DNA of 64,000 nucleotides from Rhodopirellula islandica (GCF_001027925.1 NZ_LECT01000015.1:1-64000), one strand, 5' to 3'; positions 1 to 9,878 are shown, counted from the first letter of the stretch. Notes: a model not told the origin generated them from the letters alone. Numbers and translations are program-made.

Positions 1-1
1 C

Positions 2-79
2 CGCAAACGGCCCAAAGACGCGCAATTCGAAAAGCGAAAGAAACCACCGTCAAAACTGAAAGACTCGGATCTAAAGTAA
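2..79 (+). CDS. C-terminal end of an unidentified protein (partial)
   Basis: Frame 2 is open from the left edge to a TAA at 77-79. It encodes 25 residues that are strongly basic (RKRPKDAQFEKRKKPPSKLK, then DSDLK). Basic tails like this occur on RNA-binding proteins such as rRNA pseudouridine synthases, but nothing here identifies the family. The gene lies mostly outside the window, so even its being coding rests only on the open frame and the biased composition. Confidence 0.4.
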   Translation, partial: RKRPKDAQFEKRKKPPSKLKDSDLK

Positions 80-624
80 GTGCCATTCGGCTTCCGCCCC
101 GAGCTACGAAAGCCAGCCCGTCATCGCCAGCACCGCCCGGATTTTGCAATTTAAAATTTACAATTTCACTTTTTCAATTCATCCCCATCTAGTCGCCCGC
201 CGCCTGTCGCCGCTCCGCGGCTTGCCGAGCAAGGGTGTCGCGATCGAGACCTCGGGTTAAAAACCCGAGGCTGACAACCGTCACCGCTCCGCGGTTGTTG
301 GATCCCCCGACGCGCAAAACCAGTCGCGGAGCGACGGCAGTTGTTTGTTGCCCTTCCCGAACGCTCCCCCGGTTCGCGTCCCCGCACGATGGCCTTCCAG
401 CCCCGTCGACATGCAAACCGCGGCGAAAAGTAGGCCGGCATCAAGGACGAAAAGGCTGCCGGAGCGACGCAATCTCAGACATGCATTCTGGTGTTCGCAT
501 GGAATCAACTGCTCCTGCTTTCGTCCGCAGATCCGGCAATTCGATGTGTTTGCTTGATCCAGCCGACGAAAAAACGCAACTTAAGAACACGTCCGCGAGG
601 CAAATCAGCAAGGCCCGCGAGGCA
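80..624. other. Intergenic stretch with a hairpin, no gene seen
   Basis: I see no credible gene here. The stretch contains a perfect 9-bp dyad (cctcgggtt/aacccgagg, 250-270) with a 3-nt loop, and GC-rich text around it with two copies of ccgctccgcgg. No T-run follows the hairpin on either strand, so it is more likely a dispersed repeat than a terminator. It lies downstream of corA (minus) and of the partial gene at the left edge (plus). Confidence 0.5.
250..270. repeat. Perfect 9-bp inverted repeat
   Basis: cctcgggtt, three-base loop aaa, aacccgagg. Seen directly. It could form a short hairpin between two convergent genes, but lacks the T-run of an intrinsic terminator. Confidence 0.6.
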
Positions 625-1803
625 CTAGCTCAACCAGCCCTTGCGGTACAAGTAGTACAGCAGGCTCAATGCCAGAACCATCATCACTGAAAGAGCGAAC
701 GGGTAGCCAAAGCTCCATTCCAGTTCGGGCATGTTCAGCGGTGACGCCTTCTGATCGAAGTTCATCCCGTAGATCCCCGCCACAAAACTCATCGGGATGA
801 ACAACGTCGCGATGATCGTGAGCACTTTGATCACGTCATTGTTCTTTTGCCCCAGCAACGCGAAATACAATTCGCGAAGTTCGCCACACGTTTCGCGGTC
901 CGTGTCCGCCGCTTCCATCAATTGCCCGATGTGGTCCTGGCAATCGCGAAGATACAACCGTGTGTCGTTGGCCAAGATGCCTTCGCCTTCTCGCAACAAC
1001 AATCGCAGCGCGTCCCGGTGTTGCTGGACCGTCTTTCGGATCGCCAATAGGTCGGCGCGAATGTGGTGCAAATGCATCGGCAAGTTGTCATTGTCATTGT
1101 CCTGCAACAACTCCGCCATGTCAGACAGATGACGCTCGTAACGATCGATGATCGGGAAATAACCGTCGATGATTGCGTCAATGATCGCGTAAACCAAGTA
1201 GTCCGCCCCACGCTCGCGAATGCGCCCCATCGCACGCGAGATTCGCTCCCGGACGGGATCCAAGCAATCGCCCACGTGTTCCTGAATCGTGATCACGGTT
1301 CTGCCCACCAAGAACACGCTGACTTGTTCGGTTTGGAACCCGTCCTCGCCAACGGGCATGCGAGCGATGAAAAACAACGTTTCGCCATATCGCTCCATCT
1401 TGGCGTGCTGGTCCATCTGAACGACGTCTTCCAACGCCAGCGGGTGCAGCCCAAACCTCCGACCGAGCGCGCGGAGCACCTCCATGTCGCGGATGCCGTG
1501 CAAATCAATCCAAGTCACAACGTCCGGATTGGCCGGATCGTCACTCTCGATCGAATCAACAACCTCATTCAAATGCGTCCGACCGTCGTACTGAATCACT
1601 CGAATGTGACTGGGAACGGTGTCCTTCTTTTTCGACGACACATCGCTCGACAAATCGCCGGGGACGTTTCCGACCTTGGAACGTGACCGAGCCCAACGCG
1701 GCCGATGCACCCGAAGACGCATTGGCAACTTGCCAGGCAACGCCCCCATCGCAAGCAAAAAATCGCGTTTACGCGGCGTTGATTTGTCCGTCTTCGCTGA
1801 CAT
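625..1803 (-). CDS. corA: CorA-family magnesium/cobalt transporter
   Basis: CorA channels are pentameric inner-membrane carriers for Mg2+ (and Co2+/Ni2+). The protein has the usual cytoplasmic domain (DVVTWIDLHG..., FGLHPLALEDV), a long helical stretch, and two C-terminal membrane helices; the first ends with YGMNF, the signature GMN loop of the family. The C-terminus ends in a short basic tail (YRKGWLS), as expected. I use the ATG at 1803 (392 aa); a GTG at 1857 would add 18 residues. Either start lies inside the end of smc (stop at 1769), so the two genes overlap on the same strand and are probably translationally coupled. The N-terminal 50 residues are unusually basic. Confidence 0.9.
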   Translation of the reverse strand: MSAKTDKSTPRKRDFLLAMGALPGKLPMRLRVHRPRWARSRSKVGNVPGDLSSDVSSKKKDTVPSHIRVIQYDGRTHLNEVVDSIESDDPANPDVVTWIDLHGIRDMEVLRALGRRFGLHPLALEDVVQMDQHAKMERYGETLFFIARMPVGEDGFQTEQVSVFLVGRTVITIQEHVGDCLDPVRERISRAMGRIRERGADYLVYAIIDAIIDGYFPIIDRYERHLSDMAELLQDNDNDNLPMHLHHIRADLLAIRKTVQQHRDALRLLLREGEGILANDTRLYLRDCQDHIGQLMEAADTDRETCGELRELYFALLGQKNNDVIKVLTIIATLFIPMSFVAGIYGMNFDQKASPLNMPELEWSFGYPFALSVMMVLALSLLYYLYRKGWLS

Positions 1804-4800
1804 CTTCGAACCGAATCGAGACTTGTTTGCTGACCCCGGACTCTTGCATCGTGACACCGTACAACGTTGTCGCCGCGGTCATGGTTTTCTTGCTGTGTGT
1901 GACGACGATGAACTTGGACTGATCCAAGAACTCCGTCAACACGGTCACGAAACGGCCAATGTTGGCTTCGTCAAACGGCGCGTCCACTTCGTCCAGCACA
2001 CAGAACGGGCTGGGACGATACTGGAAAATCGACATCAACAACGCGACGGCGGTCAACGCTTTTTCACCACCGGACAGCAACGAGTTGCTGAAACTCGGCT
2101 TCCCAGGAGGCGTGGCAACAATCTCCACACCAGCTTCCAACGGGTCGTCGGACTCTTCCAAGATGAGATCGGCGTGACCACCGCCAAACGATTTCCGATA
2201 CAGCTTTTGAAAGTTGATTCGAATGGCTTCCAGCGTGTCCAAGAACAACCGCCGTGAATCCGCGTTGATACGAGCGATCACGCGCTGCAACGAGTCTTTC
2301 GCGGCGGTCAGGTCTTGATACTGACCATGCAGTTCGTCGTAGCGAACTTGCAACTCATTGAGTTCTTCCAACGCTTCCATGTTGACTGAGCCAACGTTCT
2401 GAACCTGACCTCGCAGACGACTGATTTCGTCATCGACCGAGGACCGGTCTTCGATTTCAGCCAACTCCTCGGGAGGCTCATCGCTTCGCAAGTCGATCTG
2501 GTAGTCCTCCGCAATGCGGTCGGCCAGCGTGGTTTGCTTGAGCGCCGCGGCATCCCGAGCGGAACTGATCGTGGCAACGGATTCGGTCGCTTTGGCAACC
2601 GCTTTGATCGCCGCCTGCGATTCGGTTTGAACGCGGCGAGTGGCCTCGCGTTCCCGATTGGCTTCGGCCGCCAAGACTTGTAGCTTGGAATCGGCCTCTT
2701 CCATCGCAATCATCAATTCCGCCAACCGATTGTCGGCTTCCAAGATTCGCGTTTCGATCTCGGAGATCCGCTCTCGCGTTCGAGTCATTGCATCGCGAAC
2801 TTCTTGATTGGCGGCCTCACGTTGGCTTTGATCGCGTCTCGCCACATCCGCAGCGATCGTCAATGATTCGACACGCTGTTCGCTGCGAGCTGCCTCGACG
2901 GAAATGCTCATCGCCTCGGATTGCACCGCGCGAAGTTGCTCCGACGCGGCCGTCAGCTGCACATCGATTTCGGCGCGTTGAGCTTCGAGCGTCTCGATTT
3001 CCTGCTTTCCTTTTCGGATCGACAGCGCCAACTCGCCGTCTTGGTGCTGAGCGGTTTGCAGCAATTCTGTATGCGACACCGAAGCTCGCTTCAGTTCGTC
3101 CACCGACGCTTGGCGAGCCGCCAATCGCTCCGCAACATGGTGCAACTTGGCTTCTGCGGCGGCGTGTTCGGTGATCCAGTTCCGCATCGCTTGTTCGTGA
3201 CGCCCCAGCTCCGCTGCTTCACTATCAACGACACCGGTCAAACGGCCAGCTTCTTTTTCAGCCTCGGCGATTTGATAGCTGTAGTGCTGCATCTCAGACT
3301 TCGCCGCAGCCAACTCGCTGCGTCGGCTGACCAAACCGGTTTCACCACCGGGAGGCCCGACCACGCTGGATCCATCGTTGTCCAGCAAGTCGCCGGAGGC
3401 AGTCACGAAACGCAGACCGGCCGAGGACAGCTTTCGCAATCCGATGGCGGTGGCCAAGGTATCGACCAACCAAGTGTTGCCGAGCAAGTGACGAACCAAT
3501 GGCTCGAGCTCCACTTCGCAATCGATCATCTTGTCAGCCCGACCGATCACGCCGGCCAACCCGTCCAAGCGAATCTTGTCGCCGGGACGTCGATTGGGCA
3601 GTTCATCCAATCGGATGATTCCGACTCGCGTGCCAATTTTGATTTCGCCGCGACTGATCGCATCGCTGACCGAACCACCGCGAACGATGACGTACTGGCT
3701 GCGAGGCCCCAATGCCGCATCAATCAGCGGAGCGACTTGCCGATCGACGGAGAAACAATCCGCGACGATGCCGACCAAATCTTTTTTCAGCTGAGCATTG
3801 CTCATCCGCAGAACTTCGCGAACGCCGCCACTGACGCCTTCTTGTTTCTGCTGCAGCTCTTCCAGCACGCGAGCCCGCTCGGTGATCCCCTGCAGTCGAA
3901 TTTTCAGCGACCCAATTTCTTCTCGGCGTCGTTCCAAAACTCGCCGCGTCTCACGAACCTTCGCGTCCGCGATTTCCACTTCGCGCTGAGCCTCGGTGAT
4001 TCGTTTTTCCAATCCCGATACATTGCGAGCGACTTCGTCATGGTCCCGCTGGGCCGTCTTCAGCCCTTCATCCGCCGTCACTGAATTGCGAGCGATCTCT
4101 TCGAGAGCACGGGTTGCCTCCCGCATCTGCTGCGCCACCCGACCGCGGTTGGCTTCGTGCTCGGCGACTCGGCGAACGGCCGCCAAATGATCGCGTTGCA
4201 GATCATCTCGCGTGGTTTCGATGCGATGAACCGTGGCCTGCTCCGCGTCGCGCTTCGCCGCGATGGCTTCCTTCTTTTCCTGGACGCCAGCCATCTCGGA
4301 TTCAGCGACTTCCAATGCCGCGATCGTTTTTCGCAAATCGGCAATCGCGGATCCCGCCTCGGTCCGCATCGCTCGCAGGCGGCGATAGTGACCGACCAAC
4401 GTGCGACGTTGTTCGACCAAGGTCGTTTGATCGGATTCGCGGCGACCGTCGATTCGGGCGATCTCGCCTGAAAGTTCGCTGCGGCTTTGCTCCGCTTCCC
4501 GAGCCGCCTCGGCAATCGTTTGCAGTTGCATTTCAGCGGCTTGCCGCTGTTCCTCCAGCGATTCTCGCAGGGCGTCCGCTTCGCGATGCTGACGCTGGGC
4601 CGTTTCCAAGTTTGCGGTGGCATCATTCAGCTCGGCTGACAACGTCATCCAATCGGTCCAGGCCACCACCGTTCGAAGCTCTTTCAATCGGTCGCTGGCT
4701 TGGCGGTAGCGTTCCGCCTTTCCGGCTTGACTCTTCAGCGTTTTCAAACGCGTCGCGACTTCGTCAACGATGTCACCCAAGCGGGTCAAGTTCGTCTGCA

Positions 4801-5347
4801 CACGCTCCAGCCGACGCTCGGCCTCCACCTTCTTGGCCTTGAATCGACTGATCCCGGCGGCTTCTTCGAAGATGGCCCGCCGATCTTTGGCGTTGGCCTG
4901 CAACATCCGATCGACCTTGCCCTGCTCGATCAAACTGTAAGCGTCGATTCCGATGCCGGTCCCGCGAATCAGCGCTCGGACATCTTTCAACCGAACGGCT
5001 TGATGGTTGATCAGGTACTCGCCTTCGCCACTGCGATACACCCGCCGGGTCAGGTGGACCTCGGGTGCATCGATCGGCATTTGACCGCCGGTGTTGTCGA
5101 AGATGATTGTTGCTTCCGCTGCGCCTGCAGGCCCGCGAGTTTGCGATCCCTTGAAGATCACATCGGACATGTCCTTGCCGCGAAGACTTTTGGCGCTTTG
5201 GCTGCCCAGCACCCATTTCATCGCATCGACGATGTTCGATTTCCCAGAACCATTGGGGCCCACGACGACCGTGATGCCATCGGGGAAATCAAACCGCGTG
5301 CGATCCGCGAAGCTCTTGAAACCGGCCAGCTCGAGTGCTTTGAGCAT
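1769..5347 (-). CDS. smc: Chromosome segregation protein SMC
   Basis: SMC is the ATPase core of bacterial condensin; it dimerises through its hinge and compacts and segregates the chromosome with ScpA/ScpB. At 1192 aa the protein has the normal length. The N-terminal head carries Walker A (GPNGSGKSNIVDAMKWVLG, near residue 30). Two long coiled coils flank a hinge around residues 500-650 (GVREVLRMSN..., then GPRSQYVIVRGG). The C-terminal head has the ABC signature LLSGGEKALTAVALL followed by Walker B (FCVLDEVDAPFD). The start is the ATG at 5347, giving MLKALELAGFKSFAD, the canonical SMC beginning; a longer frame upstream is not supported. It overlaps corA downstream. No scpA or scpB is adjacent. 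Confidence 0.96.
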   Translation of the reverse strand: MLKALELAGFKSFADRTRFDFPDGITVVVGPNGSGKSNIVDAMKWVLGSQSAKSLRGKDMSDVIFKGSQTRGPAGAAEATIIFDNTGGQMPIDAPEVHLTRRVYRSGEGEYLINHQAVRLKDVRALIRGTGIGIDAYSLIEQGKVDRMLQANAKDRRAIFEEAAGISRFKAKKVEAERRLERVQTNLTRLGDIVDEVATRLKTLKSQAGKAERYRQASDRLKELRTVVAWTDWMTLSAELNDATANLETAQRQHREADALRESLEEQRQAAEMQLQTIAEAAREAEQSRSELSGEIARIDGRRESDQTTLVEQRRTLVGHYRRLRAMRTEAGSAIADLRKTIAALEVAESEMAGVQEKKEAIAAKRDAEQATVHRIETTRDDLQRDHLAAVRRVAEHEANRGRVAQQMREATRALEEIARNSVTADEGLKTAQRDHDEVARNVSGLEKRITEAQREVEIADAKVRETRRVLERRREEIGSLKIRLQGITERARVLEELQQKQEGVSGGVREVLRMSNAQLKKDLVGIVADCFSVDRQVAPLIDAALGPRSQYVIVRGGSVSDAISRGEIKIGTRVGIIRLDELPNRRPGDKIRLDGLAGVIGRADKMIDCEVELEPLVRHLLGNTWLVDTLATAIGLRKLSSAGLRFVTASGDLLDNDGSSVVGPPGGETGLVSRRSELAAAKSEMQHYSYQIAEAEKEAGRLTGVVDSEAAELGRHEQAMRNWITEHAAAEAKLHHVAERLAARQASVDELKRASVSHTELLQTAQHQDGELALSIRKGKQEIETLEAQRAEIDVQLTAASEQLRAVQSEAMSISVEAARSEQRVESLTIAADVARRDQSQREAANQEVRDAMTRTRERISEIETRILEADNRLAELMIAMEEADSKLQVLAAEANREREATRRVQTESQAAIKAVAKATESVATISSARDAAALKQTTLADRIAEDYQIDLRSDEPPEELAEIEDRSSVDDEISRLRGQVQNVGSVNMEALEELNELQVRYDELHGQYQDLTAAKDSLQRVIARINADSRRLFLDTLEAIRINFQKLYRKSFGGGHADLILEESDDPLEAGVEIVATPPGKPSFSNSLLSGGEKALTAVALLMSIFQYRPSPFCVLDEVDAPFDEANIGRFVTVLTEFLDQSKFIVVTHSKKTMTAATTLYGVTMQESGVSKQVSIRFEDVSEDGQINAA

Positions 5348-5482
5348 GAATGATTGTGTTGCCGGGAGCGAATGAAAAGGAAGACGACGGATGGGTGAAA
5401 CGTTGTTTCGACGCCTCAAGACTAGCCAAAAAGCTGGCAAAATCCTAGTTCGATCACGTGAAACGGGCCACAATCCTGGGCA

Positions 5483-6310
5483 TCAAAAAAGCACCCCAAA
5501 CGCGCAAACAACCAGAATCAACAGCCCGGCGACCATTTTGCCCACCGTCCCGGTCGTTCGGCCCCAAAACGCGGCCTGCCCGATCCGCCAGCTGTCCCGC
5601 CAGGACTTGCCGTCATTCCACTCGGCGAACATGGCCCCGGCGGTGGCCCCCAATCCGCCAAACAAAATGGCAGCCAAAACCGGTCCAATCACAGGAATGG
5701 GCAAGCCCACGATGCCACCCACAATCGCCCCCAAGATTGACCCCACAATCGCCATCAGGGTGGCTCGGCGACTCGCCCCCGCCCGACTGGCCCCCATCGC
5801 ACCCGCTAGAAACTCAACCAATTCCCCCACCAATCCCAGCACAAAGGCGATCGCCAACGAAGCCATCCCGAGCTGCCAACGCCCGGTTTCAGGCCCCAAC
5901 CACACGTAGAACGCCATCAACGCAATCGCCAGCCAATTCCCAGGCAAAGCGACCAGGTTGAGCAACCACGCCAGCGTGCAAACCAGGATCAAACCCAGGC
6001 CCAAGGCGACGACACCAATCGGCATCATCACGTCGCGAATCGTGTCGCGGGCCCAGACCAAGGCGTTGCTGAGGCGCGCCCAAAAACCATCGCTGTTTTC
6101 TTCCGCGACCAGAGCTTCCGACGGGACCTGCGAGGCGTCCGCCGAGGCTGGCGCAATTGACGACGGGCTTGAATCCGCCACCGCGGCAACCAAAGTCTGC
6201 CGCGGCGAAACGACCTCCACATCCGCGAAAACCATGCGGTCCGTCCAACCCGTGTGCCCCCAAGACAACAGTGTCGCGGCGAGCATCCATCCAATCTGCA
6301 GATCGATCAT
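5483..6310 (-). CDS. DUF456-family membrane protein
   Basis: A multi-pass inner-membrane protein of unknown function. After an N-terminal hydrophobic segment and a low-complexity linker rich in Ala, Ser and Pro, there are several membrane helices with glycine-zipper-like patterns (IVGSILGAIVGGIVGLPIPVIG) typical of DUF456. The motif NLVALPGNWLAIALM near mid-protein also matches that family. I choose the ATG at 6310 (MIDLQIGWM); an in-frame start at 6373 would add 21 residues with no better ribosome site. It lies just upstream of smc on the same strand with a 135-bp gap. Role unknown. Confidence 0.75.
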   Translation of the reverse strand: MIDLQIGWMLAATLLSWGHTGWTDRMVFADVEVVSPRQTLVAAVADSSPSSIAPASADASQVPSEALVAEENSDGFWARLSNALVWARDTIRDVMMPIGVVALGLGLILVCTLAWLLNLVALPGNWLAIALMAFYVWLGPETGRWQLGMASLAIAFVLGLVGELVEFLAGAMGASRAGASRRATLMAIVGSILGAIVGGIVGLPIPVIGPVLAAILFGGLGATAGAMFAEWNDGKSWRDSWRIGQAAFWGRTTGTVGKMVAGLLILVVCAFGVLF

Positions 6311-6546
6311 GCGGTGAAAACTGTCGGAAGAATTGATGTGGAAAGGCTGCTTGGACACAAAAGCGTGAACCAAACCCGGTAATTTCCGGTCTCACTGGCG
6401 AATTGGGAACCCGCCCTGTCAAGCTCCAAAAACGATCGAGCGAGCCAAGAAGCGACCGCAAAACTGTGGTTTCTTGTTTTCCCAAACGCTAAGATGTAGC
6501 AACTTCGCAGCCAACTTTCTGACTCGAGGAAAGGACTGACGCAACA

Positions 6547-7152
6547 ATGAGCGGACGGGTTTTAGATACCAACGTGTTGGTGCTGAATCGCTTTTACATG
6601 GCGATCCGCGTGGTCAATGTTCGTCGAGCGTTGACGCTTTTGTATCGCGATTGCGCCGAGGTCATCGACAACGAGGATGGGCAATTCACCGGATACGACT
6701 TCGACAGTTGGTGCGAACTGAGCCAATTGGCTTCGGATCAAAAGCAACCGGAAGACGAATACATTCAAGCCGTCGGGTTTGAAATGAAGGTCCCCCGAAT
6801 CACGCGATTGACGCGGTTTGATCGGATGCCGGCTCAAACGGTCCGGTTCAATCGCAAGAACCTGTTCGCTCGCGACGATCACACGTGTCAGTACTGCGGC
6901 AAGGCGGAACCGACCCACAAACTCAGCCTGGATCACGTCGTGCCACGCTCCCATGGCGGTGGAACCACGTGGGAAAACATCGTCTGCTGCTGCCTGCGCT
7001 GCAACGGTCGCAAGGGCGGTCGCACGCCACAGCAAGCCCGCATGAAGTTGCTTTCGCGACCGGTCAAACCACGGTTCAACCTGCTGATGACGCATTCGAT
7101 GGATGACCCACGCTACGCGTCGTGGAAGACGTTCTTGCACGCGGCAAAATAG
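6547..7152 (+). CDS. HNH endonuclease family protein
   Basis: The 201-aa protein ends in a classic HNH nuclease domain: CQYCGK, then LSLDHVVPRSHGGGTTWENIV, then CLRCNGRKGGRTPQQA. The two CxxC pairs bind a structural zinc; the His of LDHV and the Asn of the ENIV and CNGRK segments form the metal-dependent active site. The N-terminal half (VLNRFYMAIRVVNVRRALTL) matches a planctomycete-rich branch of housekeeping HNH proteins rather than a phage or restriction nuclease. The start is preceded by gaaagga. No methylase or phage gene is near, so a restriction role is unlikely. Confidence 0.88.
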   Translation: MSGRVLDTNVLVLNRFYMAIRVVNVRRALTLLYRDCAEVIDNEDGQFTGYDFDSWCELSQLASDQKQPEDEYIQAVGFEMKVPRITRLTRFDRMPAQTVRFNRKNLFARDDHTCQYCGKAEPTHKLSLDHVVPRSHGGGTTWENIVCCCLRCNGRKGGRTPQQARMKLLSRPVKPRFNLLMTHSMDDPRYASWKTFLHAAK

Positions 7153-7215
7153 GCAACCTGGTGAACGGGCAACCACTTGGCCACCGCAACGTGCTTGCCC
7201 GGTCGCCTCGCGGAC

Positions 7216-7247
7216 CGATCGCCCCTGTGCCCGATCGCCCCTGTGCC
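7216..7247 (+). repeat. Tandem 16-bp direct repeat
   Basis: Two adjacent identical copies of cgatcgcccctgtgcc in the 272-bp gap between the HNH gene and the next gene. Probably a local slippage duplication; no function seen. Confidence 0.7.
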
Positions 7248-7344
7248 CGGTTTGTCTCGCGAATCGTCAGACTCACCGGGACACGCACGATCGTATTCCA
7301 CCGTTGCCTGCTGCAGCGGCACCAACCCGAAAATAATGAATTGC

Positions 7345-7374
7345 TCGACAAACATTTTTCGGCGTGGTTATACT
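7345..7374 (+). promoter_or_regulatory. Sigma-70-type promoter for the 7426 gene
   Basis: -35 TCGACA (7345-7350), an 18-bp spacer and -10 TATACT (7369-7374), matching TTGACA/TATAAT at 9 of 12 positions. It stands about 50 bp upstream of the ATG at 7426 in an AT-richer patch. Inferred from sequence only. Confidence 0.45.
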
Positions 7375-7425
7375 CGGGACATCATCGGACACGACCCCAT
7401 CGGACCCGAATCGGAAGCATCGCTT

Positions 7426-7890
7426 ATGTCCTACGACGACAACCCCACATCGCCCGTTTTTCGCATTGATGTGTCTGCGGAAACAGACGCTGGAGTGCCG
7501 GTTTCCAATGAGGAACTGACGGTTGGGTTGCTGCGTCAATTGGTCGTCAGCCAGCAGCAACAAACCAAATTGCTGACCGAATTGGTGCAGCAAAACGCGG
7601 CCATGCACAAGCAACGTGCTGGCGAATTGCAGCAGTGGAAAGACGCCAACCCGCAATTGTCGCGAGCCTGTCGCCGAGCCGCTGAAACACTCAGCGAAGT
7701 GCAAACCGAATTCCTGCAAACGCTGACCGAAGAAATTGACGATTCGGGCGACCACTTGGTCGAAGGCGAATACATGCTGAACGAATTCATCGATCGCTTT
7801 GGTCCTCGAATGGCTCATTTGAACGGCATTTTGCAGGTGCTCGCGCAATTGGGAACCGGCGAACCGATCGCACAGCAACAACAACAGTGA
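7426..7890 (+). CDS. Small hypothetical coiled-coil protein
   Basis: A 154-aa soluble protein of unknown function. It starts MSYDDNPTSPVFRIDVSAET, has a Gln-rich helical segment (LVVSQQQQTKLLTELVQQN) that should form a coiled coil, and ends in a run of glutamines (IAQQQQQ). No catalytic motif is visible. The start is placed at the ATG 7426 because a good promoter lies just upstream, and the frame before it has the composition of intergenic DNA. It is followed by tRNA-Pro. Confidence 0.7.
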   Translation: MSYDDNPTSPVFRIDVSAETDAGVPVSNEELTVGLLRQLVVSQQQQTKLLTELVQQNAAMHKQRAGELQQWKDANPQLSRACRRAAETLSEVQTEFLQTLTEEIDDSGDHLVEGEYMLNEFIDRFGPRMAHLNGILQVLAQLGTGEPIAQQQQQ

Positions 7891-8045
7891 ATCAATGAAT
7901 CGAGAGCTGATTTTGAGCCGCTGAAAAATTCTGCGGCTCGGAACACAAGTGGACTTTCAAGAAATTGAATCGTTCGCTAACCTCTCGCCTTCTTGGACGC
8001 GAAGTGTCTTTCACAGACGTTTCAACGCGTCCAGAATCTGCTTAT

Positions 8046-8119
8046 CGGGGCGTAGCTCAGCCTGGCAGAGCGTCTGGTTTGGGACCAGAAGGTCGCACGT
8101 TCGAATCGTGTCGCCCCGA
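8046..8119 (+). tRNA. tRNA-Pro (anticodon TGG)
   Basis: All four arms fold: acceptor CGGGGCG/CGCCCCG with discriminator A, D arm GCTC...GAGC, anticodon stem TCTGG/CCAGA with loop TTTGGGA (anticodon TGG at 8080-8082), and T arm GCACG-TTCGAAT-CGTGT. The CCA end is not encoded. It reads CCN proline codons, mainly CCA. Confidence 0.95.
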
Positions 8120-8134
8120 TTTTCTTTTGCCGCG

Positions 8135-8158
8135 GGCAGCCTATTTTTGCAGGCTGCC
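8135..8158. repeat. Hairpin downstream of tRNA-Pro
   Basis: ggcagcct/aggctgcc, an 8-bp stem with an 8-nt loop, just after the tRNA. A tttctttt stretch precedes it but no T-run follows, so it is at best a weak processing or termination signal. Confidence 0.35.
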
Positions 8159-8354
8159 GCTCTTGGCAACTCCCGTCCGATGAACTTCATCCTGACGGCA
8201 CGCGGAAACCAAATTTGCGACTCAAGTTCTTTCTTGCGCCCGTGATAGACGCGATCACTCCTGAAGTTTGCTCCCACCAAGCGAACCAAGGGTGCGTCTT
8301 TTCGTTGGCCAGCTCGTCTTGATTGGAGAGAAGTCATTTTTTGAAAGGAAAGCC

Positions 8355-9878
8355 ATGAACCAATCGCTCCCCAATCCCCGCCACTTCATCCAACCTCAGG
8401 CCAACGTCTTTCAACCGACGAGCCAACCGCTCCCGCCGGCTCCTCAACCAGCCACCGCGACTCCTTGCTGCGGCGAGGCTCAAGTGGAGCCTCAACCGAC
8501 AACGCTCTCGGCGAAGACAGACTCGCAGGCATCTCCTGCCGACGACGACCGCCAAACGCTGCCGATCGCGATCATTGGCGCGGGCCCGATCGGCCTCGCC
8601 GCCGCTGCGAACCTGCTGGAACGAGAACAAGAGTTCATCCTGCTCGAAGCAGGAACGCGAACCGCCGCGAGCATCTGGGAATGGCGACACGTCCGCTTGT
8701 TCACACCGTGGTCCTACCTGATCGACCCAGCCTCCAAGCGGATGCTTCAGTCCAATGAGTCATGGGAAGAGCCCAATGCCACGGAGGTTCCCTTCGCGAA
8801 GGAATTGGTGGAACGCTACTTGGATCCTCTCGCCGCAAACCATCGCATTGCCTCCCGGCTGAAACTGGAACACAAGGTCACGTCGATCTCTCGCGATGGG
8901 CACGACCGGATGAAGGACGGCAATCGCAACGACGCTCCCTTTTTGATTGTGGCAGACACGCCTGCTGGCCCACGCCGCTTTCACGCTCGCGCCGTCATCG
9001 ATGCGTCCGGCACCTGGAACACCCCCAATCCGATGGGAGCCGGCGGGGTCGAGGCAGATGGCGAACGCCAGTTCCAAGATCACATCCGCTACGGCATGCC
9101 CGATGTGCTGGACCGCGAACGAGAACGCTACGCAGGCAAACGTGTGCTGGTCGTTGGCTCGGGGCACTCCGCCACCGGTGCGGTGCTGAACTTGGTTGAA
9201 TTGGCCAACGAATCCCCGGAAACCATGATCGCCTGGGCGGTTCGCCGCACCAACCCAGCCAAACTGTGGGGCGGTGGCGAGGCGGATGAAATTGAAGCCC
9301 GAGGCGCACTGGGAACTCGCGTCAAAGCAGCGGTCGACAGCGGCCAAGCGACTTTGCTGACTGGACTTTCGATCGGAGCCATCCGTGAGCACCAAGACGG
9401 CCTGGAGGTTTTCGATGTGAAAGGCGTGTCCCAAGTGATCGTCGACGAAATCATTGTCGCGGCTGGATCACGCCCCAACCTGAACATGCTTCGCGAACTT
9501 CGCCTGGAACTGGATGCTTCCACCGAAGCCACCAAAGCACTCGGACCGTTGATCGACCCAAATCAACACAGCTGCGGATCGGTTCCACCTCATGGAGCAG
9601 CGGAACTGAAACACCCCGAACGTGGGTTCTACTTGGCTGGCATGAAAAGCTATGGTCGAGCACCGACGTTTTTGATGCGGACGGGGTACGAACAAGTTCG
9701 ATCCATCGCAGCGGAACTGGCCGGTGATCACGAAGCCGCCCGAAAGGTTGAGCTCACCCTGCCATCGACCGGCGTTTGCTCCACCGACCTGGCATACCAA
9801 GAGCCAAGCGGATCATGCCAATCGAGTGCCTCCGGCAAACCGAGTGGGCAGTGTGAGTCCAGCTCCCAATGCTGCTGA
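8355..9878 (+). CDS. FAD/NAD(P)-dependent oxidoreductase (flavin monooxygenase-like)
   Basis: The protein (507 aa) has two Rossmann dinucleotide folds: IAIIGAGPIGLAAAANLLE near residue 75 for FAD, and RVLVVGSGHSATGAVLNL near residue 265 for NADPH, the layout of flavin-dependent monooxygenases and thioredoxin-reductase-like enzymes. Substrate unknown. Both ends carry extra cysteines: TPCCGEA near residue 37, and a C-terminal tail of about 35 residues with six Cys ending SSSQCC. Such cysteines could bind thiophilic metals; some arsenic-resistance loci carry related flavoproteins (ArsO), but no ars gene is visible here. The ATG at 8355 is preceded by gaaaggaa. A SigZ-like sigma factor gene follows. 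Confidence 0.82.
   Translation: MNQSLPNPRHFIQPQANVFQPTSQPLPPAPQPATATPCCGEAQVEPQPTTLSAKTDSQASPADDDRQTLPIAIIGAGPIGLAAAANLLEREQEFILLEAGTRTAASIWEWRHVRLFTPWSYLIDPASKRMLQSNESWEEPNATEVPFAKELVERYLDPLAANHRIASRLKLEHKVTSISRDGHDRMKDGNRNDAPFLIVADTPAGPRRFHARAVIDASGTWNTPNPMGAGGVEADGERQFQDHIRYGMPDVLDRERERYAGKRVLVVGSGHSATGAVLNLVELANESPETMIAWAVRRTNPAKLWGGGEADEIEARGALGTRVKAAVDSGQATLLTGLSIGAIREHQDGLEVFDVKGVSQVIVDEIIVAAGSRPNLNMLRELRLELDASTEATKALGPLIDPNQHSCGSVPPHGAAELKHPERGFYLAGMKSYGRAPTFLMRTGYEQVRSIAAELAGDHEAARKVELTLPSTGVCSTDLAYQEPSGSCQSSASGKPSGQCESSSQCC

Noticed and set aside
250-270. The hairpin as a terminator of corA
   Set aside because: No T-run follows on the minus strand, and it is more than 350 bp from the stop.
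2921-4084. A 387-codon plus-strand open frame inside smc
   Set aside because: It lies antisense to a complete SMC coiled coil; GC-rich genomes give such shadows. No domain, no ribosome site.
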